The notes: generated by a model not told the origin, from the letters alone. DNA of 64,000 bases from Pantoea sp. GD03673 (GCF_029844725.1 NZ_JAOCKJ010000002.1:488301-552300), one strand, 5' to 3'. Shown: positions 9,970 through 19,591, counted from the stretch's first letter. A program made the numbers and translations.

Positions 9970-10848
9970 ATGAACAAACACTTTAACTGTATTGGTATAG
10001 TGGGTCATCCGCGCCATCCCACCGCGTTAACCACGCATGAGATGCTCTGGCGCTGGCTGACAGCCAAAGGTTATCAAGTGATCGTTGAGAAGCAGATTGC
10101 GCAGGAGCTGTCGCTTCATGACGTGCAGACCGGCACGCTGGCGGAGATTGGTCAGCAGGCTGATTTAGCGGTTGTGGTGGGCGGTGACGGTAATATGCTC
10201 GGCGCAGCGCGGGTACTGGCGCGTTACGATATCAAAGTGATTGGCATTAACCGCGGTAACCTCGGGTTTCTGACCGATCTTGATCCGGATAATGCACAGC
10301 AGCAGCTGGATGAAGTGCTGCAGGGCAACTATTTCGTTGAAAGCCGCTTTCTGCTGGAAGCGCAGGTGTGCAAATCTGACTGTTCGCCGCGCATTGGCTC
10401 CGCCATTAATGAAGTGGTGCTGCACCCCGGCAAAGTCGCGCACATGATCGAGTTTGAAGTCTACATCGATGAAGTTTTCGCGTTTTCACAGCGCTCAGAT
10501 GGCCTGATTATTTCCACACCGACCGGCTCTACCGCCTATTCCCTCTCTGCGGGCGGCCCGATTCTGACGCCGTCACTCGAAGCGATTGTGCTGGTGCCGA
10601 TGTTCCCGCATACGCTGTCAGCGCGACCGCTGGTGATCAACAGCAGCAGTACCATCCGCTTGCGCTTTTCTTCACGCCGCAGCGATCTGGAAATCAGTTG
10701 TGACAGCCAGATTGCGCTGCCTATTCAGGAAGGTGAGGATGTCCTGATTCGCCGCAGTGCCGGTCATCTTGATTTGATCCATCCTAAAAACTACAGCTAT
10801 TTCAACACGCTGAGTTCAAAGCTGGGCTGGTCAAAAAAATTGTTCTGA
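9970..10848 (+). CDS. nadK: NAD kinase
   Basis: Phosphorylates NAD to NADP; 292 residues from ATG 9970 ([16 protein letters not shown]). The catalytic GGDGNML motif is at residues 71-77, followed by [14 protein letters not shown] and the conserved [26 protein letters not shown] segment (here [16 protein letters not shown]). The upstream open frame to 9883 is not family-like. Together with nadB at 3.8 kb the window holds two NAD(P)-synthesis genes, in separate transcription units. Confidence 0.97.
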   Translation: MNKHFNCIGIVGHPRHPTALTTHEMLWRWLTAKGYQVIVEKQIAQELSLHDVQTGTLAEIGQQADLAVVVGGDGNMLGAARVLARYDIKVIGINRGNLGFLTDLDPDNAQQQLDEVLQGNYFVESRFLLEAQVCKSDCSPRIGSAINEVVLHPGKVAHMIEFEVYIDEVFAFSQRSDGLIISTPTGSTAYSLSAGGPILTPSLEAIVLVPMFPHTLSARPLVINSSSTIRLRFSSRRSDLEISCDSQIALPIQEGEDVLIRRSAGHLDLIHPKNYSYFNTLSSKLGWSKKLF

Positions 10849-10866
10849 AAACAGGCCTCACCTCTT

Positions 10867-10926
10867 TACTGGATAAAAAACCAGTTTATACTGTATGAAA
10901 AACCATATGTGTTTATTCGTACAGGT
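10867..10926. promoter_or_regulatory. Three LexA-type boxes before recN
   Basis: Box 1 (10867-10886) has CTGG-N8-CCAG, box 2 (10889-10908) has CTGT-N8-CCAT, and box 3 (10907-10926) has GTGT-N8-ACAG; all approximate the LexA consensus CTGT-N8-ACAG. E. coli recN also has several tandem LexA boxes. They directly precede the recN start, so strong SOS repression is expected. Confidence 0.8.
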
Positions 10927-10932
10927 GAACCT

Positions 10933-12594
10933 ATGCTGGCCCAACTGACCATCAGTAATTTCGCTATCGTTCGTGAGCTCGACATCGATTTCCAGCGCGG
11001 CATGACGGCAATCACGGGTGAAACCGGTGCCGGTAAGTCTATTGCGATTGATGCGCTGGGATTATGTCTGGGCGGCCGTGCCGATGCTGACATGGTGCGT
11101 CAGGGTGCCAGCCGGGCCGATCTCTGCGCCCGCTTCCAGCTTAAGTCCTCCCCTTCTGCTCAGCGCTGGCTGATGGATAATCAACTCGACGACGGCAACG
11201 AGTGTCTGCTGCGCCGGGTGATCAGCGCTGACGGTCGTTCCCGGGGCTTTATCAATGGTACGGCAGTACCGCTCTCTCAGTTGCGCGATCTCGGCCAGCT
11301 GCTGATCCAGATCCACGGGCAGCATGCTCATCAGCTTCTGCTTAAACCCGACCATCAGAAACATCTGCTGGATGCCTATGCCGGTCACGACGAACTCCTG
11401 CAGCAAATGCGTGCCAGTTATCAGACCTGGCACCAGAGCTGCCGCACCCTGGCGCTGCATCAGCAGCAGGCGCAGGAGCGTGAATCACGTCGTGAACTGT
11501 TGCAGTATCAGCTGAAAGAGCTGAACGAGTTTGCGCCGCAGCCGGGCGAATATGAGCAGATCGACGAAGAGTACAAGCGTCTGGCTAATAGCGGACAGCT
11601 GCTGTCAACCAGCCAGCAGGCGCTGCAGCTGTTAGCAGACAGCGATGACAATAATCTCAACAGCCTGCTCTACACAGCGCGTGAGATGATTTCAGAACTG
11701 ACCTCGCTGGATGAGAAGCTGAACGGTGTTCACAACCTGCTGGAAGAGGCGGCGATTCAGCTGAGCGAAGCCAGCGACGAGCTGCGTCATTACTGCGACA
11801 GCCTTGATCTGGATCCCAACCGCCTGTACGAACTGGAAAAGCGCATTTCGCGCCAGATCGCCCTGGCGCGTAAGCATCACGTCACGCCAGAAGGGCTGCC
11901 GGAACTGCATCAGCAGCTGCTCGCAGAAGCAGAATTGCTGTCACAGCACGAGAGCGATCAGGAGAGCCTGCAATCGCTGGTGGGTGAACACTATCAGGCC
12001 GCCCTGCAATGCGCTGAACAGCTTCATCAGCAGCGCAGCCATTTTGCAGATGAGCTGCAGCAGCTGATTACCCAGAGTATGCATCTGCTCTCAATGCCAC
12101 ACGGCCAGTTTAAAATCGCGCTGACCTTCAATCCTGATCAACTGACGGCAGATGGTGCAAGCCGTGTCGATTTCCAGGTGACAACTAACCCCGGTCAGCC
12201 TCTGCAACCGCTGGGAAAAGTCGCTTCGGGTGGTGAACTGTCACGTATCGCGCTGGCGATTCAGGTCATCACCGCGAAGAAAATGGAAACACCTGCAATG
12301 ATTTTCGATGAAGTGGATGTCGGCATCAGCGGCCCAACCGCCGCCGTGGTCGGTAAGCTGCTGCGTCAGCTGGGCGAATCGACGCAGGTAATGTGTGTAA
12401 CCCACCTGCCGCAGGTTGCCGGTTGTGGTCATCAGCACTTCTTTGTCAGCAAAGAGACTGATGGTGCGATGACTGAAACGCATATGCAGCCGCTGGACAA
12501 ACGGGCGCGTCTGCAGGAACTGGCACGTCTGCTGGGTGGCAGCGAGGTCACACGCAATACCCTGGCTAACGCAAAAGAACTTTTAGCCGCTTAG
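10933..12594 (+). CDS. recN: DNA repair protein RecN
   Basis: SMC-like ATPase for double-strand break repair, 553 residues from ATG 10933 ([16 protein letters not shown]). Walker A GETGAGKS at residues 29-36; long coiled-coil arms in the middle third (Gln/Leu/Glu-rich); ABC signature [15 protein letters not shown] and Walker [14 protein letters not shown] near the C-terminal third. SOS-controlled, judging by the LexA-type boxes just upstream. Start chosen after the SD-like ACAGGTGAAC. Confidence 0.97.
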   Translation: MLAQLTISNFAIVRELDIDFQRGMTAITGETGAGKSIAIDALGLCLGGRADADMVRQGASRADLCARFQLKSSPSAQRWLMDNQLDDGNECLLRRVISADGRSRGFINGTAVPLSQLRDLGQLLIQIHGQHAHQLLLKPDHQKHLLDAYAGHDELLQQMRASYQTWHQSCRTLALHQQQAQERESRRELLQYQLKELNEFAPQPGEYEQIDEEYKRLANSGQLLSTSQQALQLLADSDDNNLNSLLYTAREMISELTSLDEKLNGVHNLLEEAAIQLSEASDELRHYCDSLDLDPNRLYELEKRISRQIALARKHHVTPEGLPELHQQLLAEAELLSQHESDQESLQSLVGEHYQAALQCAEQLHQQRSHFADELQQLITQSMHLLSMPHGQFKIALTFNPDQLTADGASRVDFQVTTNPGQPLQPLGKVASGGELSRIALAIQVITAKKMETPAMIFDEVDVGISGPTAAVVGKLLRQLGESTQVMCVTHLPQVAGCGHQHFFVSKETDGAMTETHMQPLDKRARLQELARLLGGSEVTRNTLANAKELLAA

Positions 12595-12779
12595 CAGCGC
12601 ACTTTTTTAACCTGACGGGGTCATATGCTTGCTCTGCAGAGGTTTCCATCAGCGAAAAGGTTTATTATCATCGGCACTTATGTCGCCAGAGTAATAAAGC
12701 CTGCCGCAGGCAGAGTTCAGATTTTGATGGCAATAAAATCGCCTGTTGAGGCGTTTGGCCCCGGAAAAGGAATGTATAG

Positions 12780-13127
12780 ATGCGCTGTAAAACGCTGACT
12801 GCCGCGGCAGTGGTAATGTTGATGATGACCGCCGGATGTTCCACCTTAGAGCGCGTGGTCTACCGTCCTGATATCAATCAGGGCAACTATCTGGTTGCCA
12901 ACGATGTGGCTAAGATCCATACCGGTATGACACAGCAGCAGGTGGCTTACACGCTCGGCACGCCGATGATGAAAGACCCGTTTGGCAGCAACGTCTGGTA
13001 TTACGTTTTCCGTCAGGAGCCAGGTCATGAGAGCGTGAAGCAGCAGACGCTGACGCTGACCTTTGATGGCAACGGTGTGCTGACAAACATCGACAACAAG
13101 CAGAATCTGTCACAGAACAACAACTGA
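12780..13127 (+). CDS. bamE: Outer membrane assembly lipoprotein BamE
   Basis: Small lipoprotein of the BAM complex that inserts beta-barrel proteins in the outer membrane; 115 residues. Signal peptide with lipobox MMTAGC (Cys about residue 20), then the conserved [12 protein letters not shown] motif and the SmpA/OmlA fold ([31 protein letters not shown]). Followed by an intrinsic terminator. Formerly SmpA. Confidence 0.96.
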   Translation: MRCKTLTAAAVVMLMMTAGCSTLERVVYRPDINQGNYLVANDVAKIHTGMTQQQVAYTLGTPMMKDPFGSNVWYYVFRQEPGHESVKQQTLTLTFDGNGVLTNIDNKQNLSQNNN

Positions 13128-13159
13128 TTGAATGGCAGACAGTCTGAAAGCTGGACAGT

Positions 13160-13186
13160 AAAAAGGCGCACTGAGCGCCTTTTTTA
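13160..13186 (+). terminator. Intrinsic terminator after bamE
   Basis: Stem AGGCGC / GCGCCT, loop of 5 nt, flanked by A residues upstream and six T residues downstream; symmetric enough to serve the convergent rnfH-ratA transcript too. Confidence 0.88.
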
Positions 13187-13221
13187 TGCCTGTTATCTGC
13201 TAAGTCTGCTGAGATAACGGC

Positions 13222-13515
13222 CTATTTTTTACTCTCTGCCGCTCGCTCTGCGCGCTGCCTGCGTAACTCTTTAGGATCGGCAATCAGCGGACGATAGATC
13301 TCAATACGATCGCCCTCATTAAGCACGTCATCGAGCTTCACTGGCCGACTGTAGACGCCGACTTTGTTACTGGCGAGGTCAATTTCCCGACGAAGTTCCA
13401 GTAAACCTGATTTCAGGATGGCCTGTTCTACCGTACAGCCCTGCTCTACTTTTACGTAAAGCTGATACTGCTTTTCAGGTAAGGCGTAGACCACCTCGAC
13501 AGAAATATCAGGCAC
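13222..13515 (-). CDS. rnfH: RnfH family protein (RatB)
   Basis: Small ubiquitin-like-fold protein of 97 residues, UPF0125/RnfH family (YfjF/RatB in E. coli). Function uncertain. The core [21 protein letters not shown] and the late [26 protein letters not shown] segment with a [13 protein letters not shown] tail are typical. Overlaps ratA by 8 nt, so translationally coupled; the pair is adjacent in most enterobacteria. Confidence 0.9.
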   Translation of the reverse strand: MPDISVEVVYALPEKQYQLYVKVEQGCTVEQAILKSGLLELRREIDLASNKVGVYSRPVKLDDVLNEGDRIEIYRPLIADPKELRRQRAERAAESKK

Positions 13516-13942
13516 GATAGACCTCTTTGGCGCGCTGGGTAAAAGCCTGCACCATGCTGTTAGCTAACTCTTTAAAGATACGTCCAAAGGCCATCTCTAC
13601 CAGCATGTTGGTAAATTCAAACTCAAGGCTTAACTCAACCTTGCAGGCATCGTCGCCCAGCGAGACGAATGTCCAGCCGCCGGTCAGTTTGCGGAACGGT
13701 CCATCAACCAGTTGCATGTGAATGCTCTGATTGTCCGTCAGGGTGTTGCGGGTAGTAAACGTTTTGCTGATGCCCGCTTTCGAGACATCCACGGAGGCCG
13801 TCATCTGATTTTCAGAGGCATCCAGCACGCGGCTTCCGGTACAACCCGGCAGGAATTGCGGATAAGCATCCACGTCATTTACAAGTTGGTACATCTGCCC
13901 GGCACTAAACGGGACCAGCGCCGAACGACTAATCTGAGCCAT
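13508..13942 (-). CDS. ratA: Ribosome association toxin RatA / coenzyme Q-binding START protein
   Basis: START-like (polyketide cyclase/COQ10) protein of 144 residues. E. coli RatA was described as blocking 70S formation by binding 50S subunits; homologues bind ubiquinone. The typical start [24 protein letters not shown] and the YPQFLPGC motif are present. With rnfH it forms a two-gene leftward unit, divergent from smpB. Whether it acts as a toxin here is not shown by sequence. Confidence 0.9.
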   Translation of the reverse strand: MAQISRSALVPFSAGQMYQLVNDVDAYPQFLPGCTGSRVLDASENQMTASVDVSKAGISKTFTTRNTLTDNQSIHMQLVDGPFRKLTGGWTFVSLGDDACKVELSLEFEFTNMLVEMAFGRIFKELANSMVQAFTQRAKEVYRA

Positions 13943-14100
13943 AATGGTTCCTGTTCATCACGAAACCGCTGAATAATAGCATTTTCAGCGATTAAACAAA
14001 AATGTCCCCGAGTGAGGGTGTGCTAGAATATCCCGTTTCCTGCTGCCCCGCTGGACTGGGGATGCGATAACCGACTAAGTGATGTAAAATACGCCTCATT

Positions 14101-14583
14101 ATGACAAAGAAAAAAGCACACAAACCCGGTTCGGCCACTGTTGCCATGAACAAACGCGCCCGCCACGAATACTTCATCGAAGAGGAGTATGAAGCGGGAT
14201 TATCGTTACAAGGATGGGAAGTTAAGTCACTTCGTGCCGGTAAAGCTAACATCAGCGACAGCTATATTCTGCTGCGCGATGGCGAAGCCTTTCTGTTCGG
14301 TTCAACCTTTCAACCTTTAGCCGTTGCCTCCAGCCACGTGGTCTGTGACCCGACGCGCAGCCGCAAGCTGCTGCTGAAGCAACGTGAACTCGACTCTCTG
14401 TATGGCCGCGTTAACCGCGAAGGCTATACCATCGTGGCGTTGTCGCTGTACTGGAAGAATGCCTGGTGCAAACTGAAGATTGGTGTTGCGCGCGGTAAGA
14501 AAGAGCACGACAAACGCGATGACATTAAAGATCGCGAATGGAAATTAGACAAAGCACGTATCATGAAGAATTCAGCGCGCTAA
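14101..14583 (+). CDS. smpB: SsrA-binding protein SmpB
   Basis: RNA-binding partner of tmRNA for trans-translation, 160 residues. Conserved N-terminal [39 protein letters not shown] and a basic C-terminal tail ([10 protein letters not shown]) that enters the ribosome decoding site. It sits 43 nt upstream of ssrA, its functional partner, as in E. coli. Confidence 0.97.
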   Translation: MTKKKAHKPGSATVAMNKRARHEYFIEEEYEAGLSLQGWEVKSLRAGKANISDSYILLRDGEAFLFGSTFQPLAVASSHVVCDPTRSRKLLLKQRELDSLYGRVNREGYTIVALSLYWKNAWCKLKIGVARGKKEHDKRDDIKDREWKLDKARIMKNSAR

Positions 14584-14626
14584 CCACTGGATTTTAAGCT
14601 GTTTAGTTGCTAGTATTTGAAGTTCT

Positions 14627-14988
14627 GGGGCTGATTCTGGACTCGACGGGATTGTGAAGCCTTAGGAGCATGCCGAGGGGCGGTTTGCCTCGTAAAAAGC
14701 CGCAAAAAAATAGTCGCAAACGACGAAAACTACGCTTTAGCAGCTTAATAACCTGCTCTTAGCCTTCTCTCCCTAGCTTCCGCTCTTAAGACGGGGATCA
14801 AGAGAAGTCAAACCCAAAAGAGATCGCGTGGATGCCCAGCCTGGGGTTGAAGCGTTAAATCCAATCAGGCTAGTCTGTTAGTGGCGTGTCTGTTCGCAGC
14901 TAACCGGCGAATGTAAAAACTGACTAAGCATGTAGTGCCGACGGTGTAGTAATTTCGGACGCGGGTTCAACTCCCGCCAGCTCCACCA
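14627..14988 (+). ncRNA. ssrA: Transfer-messenger RNA (tmRNA)
   Basis: Begins GGGGCTGATTCTGG-ACTCGACGGGATT and ends with the tRNA-like arm GCGGGTTCAACTCCCGC and CTCCACCA. The internal reading frame encodes the proteolysis tag ANDENYALAA followed by TAA, near 14716-14748. A TAGTAT -10-like element is at 14611-14616. Length 362 nt is as expected. The 3' end is the integration site for the satellite that follows; the gene is intact with an encoded CCA. Confidence 0.97.
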
Positions 14989-15070
14989 AAATTCTTCAAA
15001 GATGGTTCCAGTGCCATCCGCAGAAGTCCTGAAAGCCCGCACGGCACAAGCCCTGCGGGCTTTTTTGTGT
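14986..15070 (+). repeat. Left att-type repeat at the ssrA 3' end
   Basis: The 26 nt from 14986 to 15011, starting with the final CCA of tmRNA, recur exactly at 25705-25730, and similarity continues through the following hairpin to about 15070 (25790 in the second copy). This direct repeat brackets the island and is the natural candidate for its attachment site. Confidence 0.8.
15034..15067 (+). terminator. Terminator after ssrA
   Basis: Stem AGCCCGCA / TGCGGGCT with a 12-nt loop and a run of six T residues. The same terminator recurs at 25753-25785 in the second att copy. Confidence 0.85.
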
Positions 15071-15106
15071 CTGAAATCTTCCGAGGCGATCCGCGTGAAT
15101 CCAGAG

Positions 15107-15166
15107 ATAATTGGTACACGTTTAGGTACACGCTATAATGTGTACCTAAAAACGTGTACCAATTAT
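15107..15166. repeat. Long inverted repeat in the integrase promoter region
   Basis: Arms 15107-15131 and 15140-15166 are inverted copies (ATAATTGGTACACG... against its complement, with a 2-nt bulge), separated by 8 nt. The spacer holds a TATAAT sequence. The left arm also recurs as a 23-nt direct repeat at 25613-25635 near the other island end. It is probably an integrase or repressor binding site. Confidence 0.7.
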
Positions 15167-15181
15167 GGACGGAAACCAGTC

Positions 15182-16372
15182 ATGGCGCGGATGACACGCC
15201 CCCTCACTAACAACGAAATCCTCAAAGCTAAACCTCAAGAAAAAGATTTTACGCTGCACGATGGCGACGGGCTTTTCATGCTCGTCAAAACCTCCGGTAA
15301 GAAGCTATGGCGTTTTCGCTACCAGCGACCAAATAGCAGCAGTCGCACAAATCTCAGCCTTGGCTCTTATCCTGCCCTAACACTCGCTGTCGCACGCCAA
15401 ATGCGTGACCAATATCTTTCGATGCTTGCGCAAGGGATTGACCCGCAGAAGCAGCAAGAGGAAGTTTCTGAACAACAACAAATTGAGCTGGATAGCATTT
15501 TTTCAGTTGTTGCCGGAAGGTGGTTCCAGCTTAAAAGCAAAAGCATCACCGAGGATTATGCGAAGGATATTTGGCGATCGCTGGAGAAGGATGTCTTCCC
15601 TGCTATCGGTGAAATTTCTGTTCAGGCACTCAAGGCCAGAACGATTGTTGAAGCACTGGAGCCGATTAAAGCTCGCGGTGCACTTGAGACAGTTCGCCGG
15701 TTGGTGCAGCGCATCAACGAAATCATGACTTATGCAGTTAACACCGGATTAATTGATTCGAATCCTGCTTCGGGCGTTGGTATGGCTTTTGAACGACCAA
15801 AAAAACAGAACATGCCAACGTTACGACCGGAAGAACTGCCAAAGCTAATGCGCTCATTAGTAATGTCCAATCTCTCAATCACAACTCGCTGTTTAATTGA
15901 GTGGCAGCTTCTTACTCTCGTGCGGCCGTCAGAAGCCTCGGGAACACAATGGGCAGAGATCGACTTCGATTTAAGCCTTTGGGTTATTCCAGCGGAGCGC
16001 ATGAAGGCCAAGCGCGAACATGTCGTTCCTTTATCAAAACAAGCTCTCGATATTCTTGAGGTTATGCGGCCTGTCAGCGGCAACCGACAATATGTTTTTC
16101 CAAGCCGTAACGATCCCAAACAACCAATGAATAGCCAAACTGCGAATGCCGCATTAAAGCGCATAGGCTATGGCGGTAAGTTGGTTGCTCATGGTCTGCG
16201 TTCCATAGCGAGTACAGCACTTAACGAAGCCAGTTTTAATCCTGATGTTATTGAGTCAGCACTTGCACATAGCGATAAAAACGAAGTGAGGAGAGCCTAC
16301 AACCGTTCTACTTATCTCGAACAACGTAAAGATATGATGAGCTGGTGGGGCACATTCACTTATACAAGTTAG
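15182..16372 (+). CDS. int: P4-type tyrosine recombinase (integrase)
   Basis: Site-specific recombinase of 396 residues from ATG 15182 (MARMTRPLTNNEILKAK), the usual start of P4-family integrases; an upstream open frame runs through the ssrA terminator and is not credible. N-terminal DUF4102-type arm-binding domain (DFTLHDGDGLFMLVKTSGKK), central SAM-like domain, C-terminal catalytic domain with Arg in LVRPSEASGTQW, HGLR box, AHSDKNEV and the nucleophile Tyr in RRAYNRS. It lies 194 nt from the tmRNA end, pointing away, as usual for elements in this site. Confidence 0.95.
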   Translation: MARMTRPLTNNEILKAKPQEKDFTLHDGDGLFMLVKTSGKKLWRFRYQRPNSSSRTNLSLGSYPALTLAVARQMRDQYLSMLAQGIDPQKQQEEVSEQQQIELDSIFSVVAGRWFQLKSKSITEDYAKDIWRSLEKDVFPAIGEISVQALKARTIVEALEPIKARGALETVRRLVQRINEIMTYAVNTGLIDSNPASGVGMAFERPKKQNMPTLRPEELPKLMRSLVMSNLSITTRCLIEWQLLTLVRPSEASGTQWAEIDFDLSLWVIPAERMKAKREHVVPLSKQALDILEVMRPVSGNRQYVFPSRNDPKQPMNSQTANAALKRIGYGGKLVAHGLRSIASTALNEASFNPDVIESALAHSDKNEVRRAYNRSTYLEQRKDMMSWWGTFTYTS

Positions 16373-16653
16373 CCCAACATGAAATTTATAGCTTAGATTT
16401 GATTTGACACAGCTATGGCACCGAGCTAAACCTAATTTGACAGGCAGTTCTGTGCTTAGAGAAGACGTTGTTGTTCGTTAGAACAGATATCCAATAATGC
16501 TTAGTATTCATGGGTAGGTTGCTTACAAAACGCTCAGGCTTAGGTAGTGCAATCACTGCTAGCATCTAATAAGTATTTTGAGCTAGACTTCAATGGAAAT
16601 ATATAAATTTCTTTTTCCTAGTGGTTATCAAAAAGAATATAGACGAGATTATT

Positions 16654-17631
16654 ATGACTATAAGTGCTGCTGTCTTTTTTAAAGAAACTCAGGGTGTAAC
16701 GGATGAAATGGGGGATTTCTTTTCTTTCACTTGGGCAAGTTACGCAGGCTTGAGAGAATTATGGTGGCAAACGCGAGGGTTCAAAAGTTGTTACCCAGAT
16801 ATATCTGATAAGGAATTATATGAGAAATTTTTCTCAGGTCTACAATTACCTGGTCGTGTTGACTTAAAAACGTTATGTATAAGTATGGACTGGGAAGAAC
16901 ACGAATATAGGTTCAGCTCAAATCTAATTTTTAATGCTTGCACATTATTCGAAACCTGGATAGAACGAGTTTGCTCCTATACAGTACCATCAAGTCAGGA
17001 TTGGTTTCCAAAAGCTTTACAATGCCCCTCCCAGCCAAGCACAACTAATCACAAAACACACATTGATTGTATAAACTATATTAAATCTAATAAATCTAAT
17101 TACTTAAATGATGAAATACTACCCACCTTAATAAAAAACAAAGCAAATGCTTGGTCGCGCCTAAATTCTTTATTAATAATTTATACATACTTCAAGAGCA
17201 TAAGGAATAACTTGGTGCATTCAGGAGGGATTGTTACAAAGACTATTGTTAATAAGCAAAATGCTCTCATTTCAGAGTTGTCAACTAATGGAAATCCCGT
17301 GAAAGGTACTTTTGAGATGCCTACGCAAATCTTAGGTGAAAAAATAAAATTACCAATCAAAGATTCCATAAACATCTACAGCGTTTTAAAATGTTTAATT
17401 TTTACTTATGATGCGGCACTCAGTACAACAAATTATAGTGAAGAAACGTTTAAAAAAAGACTGCGGAGTACAGTGGAAAATAGCAAGCATTCGTTATATA
17501 GAGTGCCTGTAGATATAAGAAAAAGAAACAGAGTTCTAAGGTCTATACTTTTAAGATCAAACCTCCCAACCGATATTGATTTTGATAAACTTTACTCTTT
17601 CCTTCTTTCTAATGGAATTATTTCTCGATGA
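16654..17631 (+). CDS. Putative HEPN-domain protein, island cargo (candidate defence gene)
   Basis: About 325 residues from ATG 16654 (a GTG at 16621 in frame is an alternative). I do not recognise a named family. The central part holds SIRNNLVHSGG, an R-x4-H motif with the RN-x-x-x-H spacing typical of HEPN ribonuclease domains such as RiboL-PSP-HEPN, within a helical segment (about residues 165-200). No membrane segments or ATPase motifs are seen. The gene is strikingly AT-rich compared with the flanking satellite genes, indicating separate acquisition. It lies between int and the delta/sid genes, the place where P4-like satellites carry interchangeable defence genes. Function is inferred from motif and position only. 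Confidence 0.6.
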   Translation: MTISAAVFFKETQGVTDEMGDFFSFTWASYAGLRELWWQTRGFKSCYPDISDKELYEKFFSGLQLPGRVDLKTLCISMDWEEHEYRFSSNLIFNACTLFETWIERVCSYTVPSSQDWFPKALQCPSQPSTTNHKTHIDCINYIKSNKSNYLNDEILPTLIKNKANAWSRLNSLLIIYTYFKSIRNNLVHSGGIVTKTIVNKQNALISELSTNGNPVKGTFEMPTQILGEKIKLPIKDSINIYSVLKCLIFTYDAALSTTNYSEETFKKRLRSTVENSKHSLYRVPVDIRKRNRVLRSILLRSNLPTDIDFDKLYSFLLSNGIISR

Positions 17632-17845
17632 TAGTTATGGATAGTTATCAATAGAAAGACAAAGCTAACCAAAGTTTAAAATCTTTATACTGCTTACCGA
17701 TCAACAACCGATAAACATGATACTGAGCAAAAGGTCCGCTCTTCGCTTTAAGCAGACCGTTAGATTTAATTGTATGCTGCCAGTGAAAAATGTTAGCTCA
17801 AGTTTGAGCCAATACACATGAAAGGAAACCAATTGCGCCTAGGAA

Positions 17846-18070
17846 TCACACAAAGAGGTCAGCGCGCAATGCTATCCCCGCCACGCCTGCCCGCTTTATG
17901 TATCGCTTTTCATGCAGGTGCATGATGTGGTCAGAGCCGCGCCCGGTATGGCCTGAACGGTAGAGAACAATGCATGGTTTTGCATGCAGATCCATGCAAG
18001 CGATGCATGCATCACTCTTTACAAAGCGGCTGGCCAGAAAAAGGGCTTCATAAAGACAAAGCATAGACAC
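17846..18070 (-). CDS. Small ORF in a GCATGC-rich segment, doubtful
   Basis: A 74-residue frame (MSMLCLYEALFLASRF...) spans a segment with many ATGCAT/GCATGC words at 17910-18012. It lies where psu would be in phage P4, downstream of delta on the same strand, but shows no likeness to Psu. Codon content is unusual and the repeated palindromic words suggest a DNA-level role. It may not be a protein gene. The rest of 17632-18105 shows nothing I can assign. Confidence 0.25.
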   Translation of the reverse strand: MSMLCLYEALFLASRFVKSDACIACMDLHAKPCIVLYRSGHTGRGSDHIMHLHEKRYIKRAGVAGIALRADLFV

Positions 18071-18105
18071 AAAAAAGCCGCTGATCGTGCAGCGGCCGTA
18101 GGGGA

Positions 18106-18357
18106 TTAATGAACCTGACGGAATGCTGAGCCGTAACGGCCCAGCGTCTGACGTTCTCTTACCGGTTCCGGTGGTGATTCCGGTAAGTTTTCTGGCTGTG
18201 GCGGTGCGGTGATCACCTTTGTGATGCTCTCATTCGTCTTGAAAGTACAGGAGCAGTCCAGGTTAGTGCACTGGTGATAACGCTCTTTCACCTGTTCGGA
18301 CATATAGCGGCTCGATTTGGTATGTACCGCACTTTTGCAGTAAGGACAGTGCATCAT
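18106..18357 (-). CDS. Ogr/Delta-family zinc-finger activator of late genes
   Basis: 83 residues. Opens MMHCPYCKSAVHTKSSRYMSEQ and continues KERYHQCTNLDCSCTF, matching P2 Ogr and P4 Delta, whose four cysteines (here CPYC and C-x4-C) hold zinc. These proteins activate late promoters of helper phage and satellite. A single domain is present, as in Ogr; P4 Delta has two. The start overlaps the sid stop by 4 nt, so the two are translated together. The proline-rich C-terminal tail is less conserved. Confidence 0.88.
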   Translation of the reverse strand: MMHCPYCKSAVHTKSSRYMSEQVKERYHQCTNLDCSCTFKTNESITKVITAPPQPENLPESPPEPVRERQTLGRYGSAFRQVH

Positions 18358-19070
18358 TTCTGGCTGCCCTCCTGAAGTTTTGCACGCTGCGCACGGATTG
18401 ATTCAGCCAGCTTCTGACGGCGCAGAGGGCTCGTATAAAGCTCCATATCAATACCCGTAAGCGGCGGGCGATACAGACCAATATTCTCCAGCAGCGGAGC
18501 CTCATTTAGTATGCTGTCTGGCAGAGCAGCCGCCGCCCGCGTCAGCGCTTCACCGACCAGATATGCCACGTCCTTAATACTATCCCGGTCGTCTCCGGCA
18601 AACGTCGGGGAAAGCTCTTCACGACGGAGACGCAGCTTAATGGCCCACAGCAGCGACGGACTTATGTTACGCAGGGCTGACTGCCAGTGCACATCCGCAA
18701 ACCCGGTAAAAGCCTCCCGGTGCGATTCAATATACTCTTTACCACTGCCGCAGCATTTCAGCATCGCCTCCTGCTTATCCAGCGCCAGCTCTTTAAGCAG
18801 CCCGCCGAACTCATCGGCCAGTTCACGGCTGGCGATGCGCTGAGAATGTTTGGCGCGCAGCTCGTCAGTAAGGTTGCCTCGCAGGTTGCGGAAGCTCGTG
18901 CGCCAGTTACTCTCCGCTTTTTTCCCTGCCTCGATGGCCGCCTGCTGCTCTTTTTCACAGCGGGCAATATCGGCGCAGATGCCGTTATAGGCTTTCATCC
19001 TTTCGGTATGTTCAGCGCGGGCTTTCTCGAAGCGTTCCAGTGAAGCGGGTTTCTGTTCCGGAGTGGTCAT
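18354..19070 (-). CDS. Sid-like capsid size determination protein
   Basis: 238 residues, helical, highly charged. It resembles P4 Sid, the external scaffold that makes the helper P2 capsid assemble at small size: compare LERFEKARAEHTERM at the start, NWRTSFRNLRGNLTDELR in the first third and RIASRELADEFGGLL after it, all at the right places and overall length (P4 Sid is about 244). Gene order sid-delta on one strand matches P4. Psu, which follows delta in P4, is not found. It implies dependence on a P2-type helper phage. Confidence 0.75.
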   Translation of the reverse strand: MTTPEQKPASLERFEKARAEHTERMKAYNGICADIARCEKEQQAAIEAGKKAESNWRTSFRNLRGNLTDELRAKHSQRIASRELADEFGGLLKELALDKQEAMLKCCGSGKEYIESHREAFTGFADVHWQSALRNISPSLLWAIKLRLRREELSPTFAGDDRDSIKDVAYLVGEALTRAAAALPDSILNEAPLLENIGLYRPPLTGIDMELYTSPLRRQKLAESIRAQRAKLQEGSQK

Positions 19071-19215
19071 GGTGGTCTCTCATCGTCTGTAAAGGATGAG
19101 GCCATTCTGTCGTGTACACCAGGACAGCGCATTTCATTGCTTTCCGCCTGTCTATGAACAGACAAGGGCTTAACTCGTGGGGGGTGGCTCCTTAACTGAT
19201 GATATTTCTTATATA

Positions 19216-19450
19216 ACTGTTCACTGGTATTCACTGAGATAAAAAAGATAGTAAATACAGTAGCTAAGCAGTGAACCCTTTAAAATTAAGTCTTCACTCA
19301 GTATTCACGCGTCTTCACGCAACCTCAGATAAGAGCTTTTTTTCTGGCGAGCCTTTTTCAGATTTTAATTCTATTAATAAAAGATTTTTAATCGCTGAAA
19401 GCTCTTAAAAGGCAAACGCTGGCAAACGTTGGCAAACAAAGGCAAACAGG
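19216..19450. other. Iteron cluster, probable replication origin / control region of the satellite
   Basis: Six TTCAC/GTGAA words occur at 19220, 19230, 19271 (inverted), 19293, 19304 and 19314; several are 10-11 bp apart, one helical turn. The first, read on the other strand, gives GTGAACAG, like the type I iterons bound by P4 alpha. Further on, four GGCAAAC words stand exactly 10 bp apart at 19411, 19421, 19431 and 19441. The whole 520-nt gap between sid and alpA (19071-19591) has no convincing gene and probably holds the promoters for both directions. Confidence 0.6.
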
Positions 19451-19591
19451 AGGTAAGAGAAGTGCTTTTTGCTCATTTTTCAGCAATCATGGGGTTGTTT
19501 ACTTCACCAGAAATATAACCAGAATAGGGGGTTACCTGAAGACACCACCGGAACCGGATAGCACCGGCCGGACTCATAATGAGGTAACACC

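Noticed and set aside
15002..15181. N-terminal extension of the integrase to 15002
   Set aside because: It would translate the ssrA terminator and the promoter dyad; P4-type integrases start at the MARMTRPLT position.
19108..19126. Dyad TGTC-N11-GACA upstream of sid as a Delta/Ogr binding site
   Set aside because: The expected spacing TGT-N12-ACA is off by one base; the placement is plausible, but the match is not good enough to annotate.
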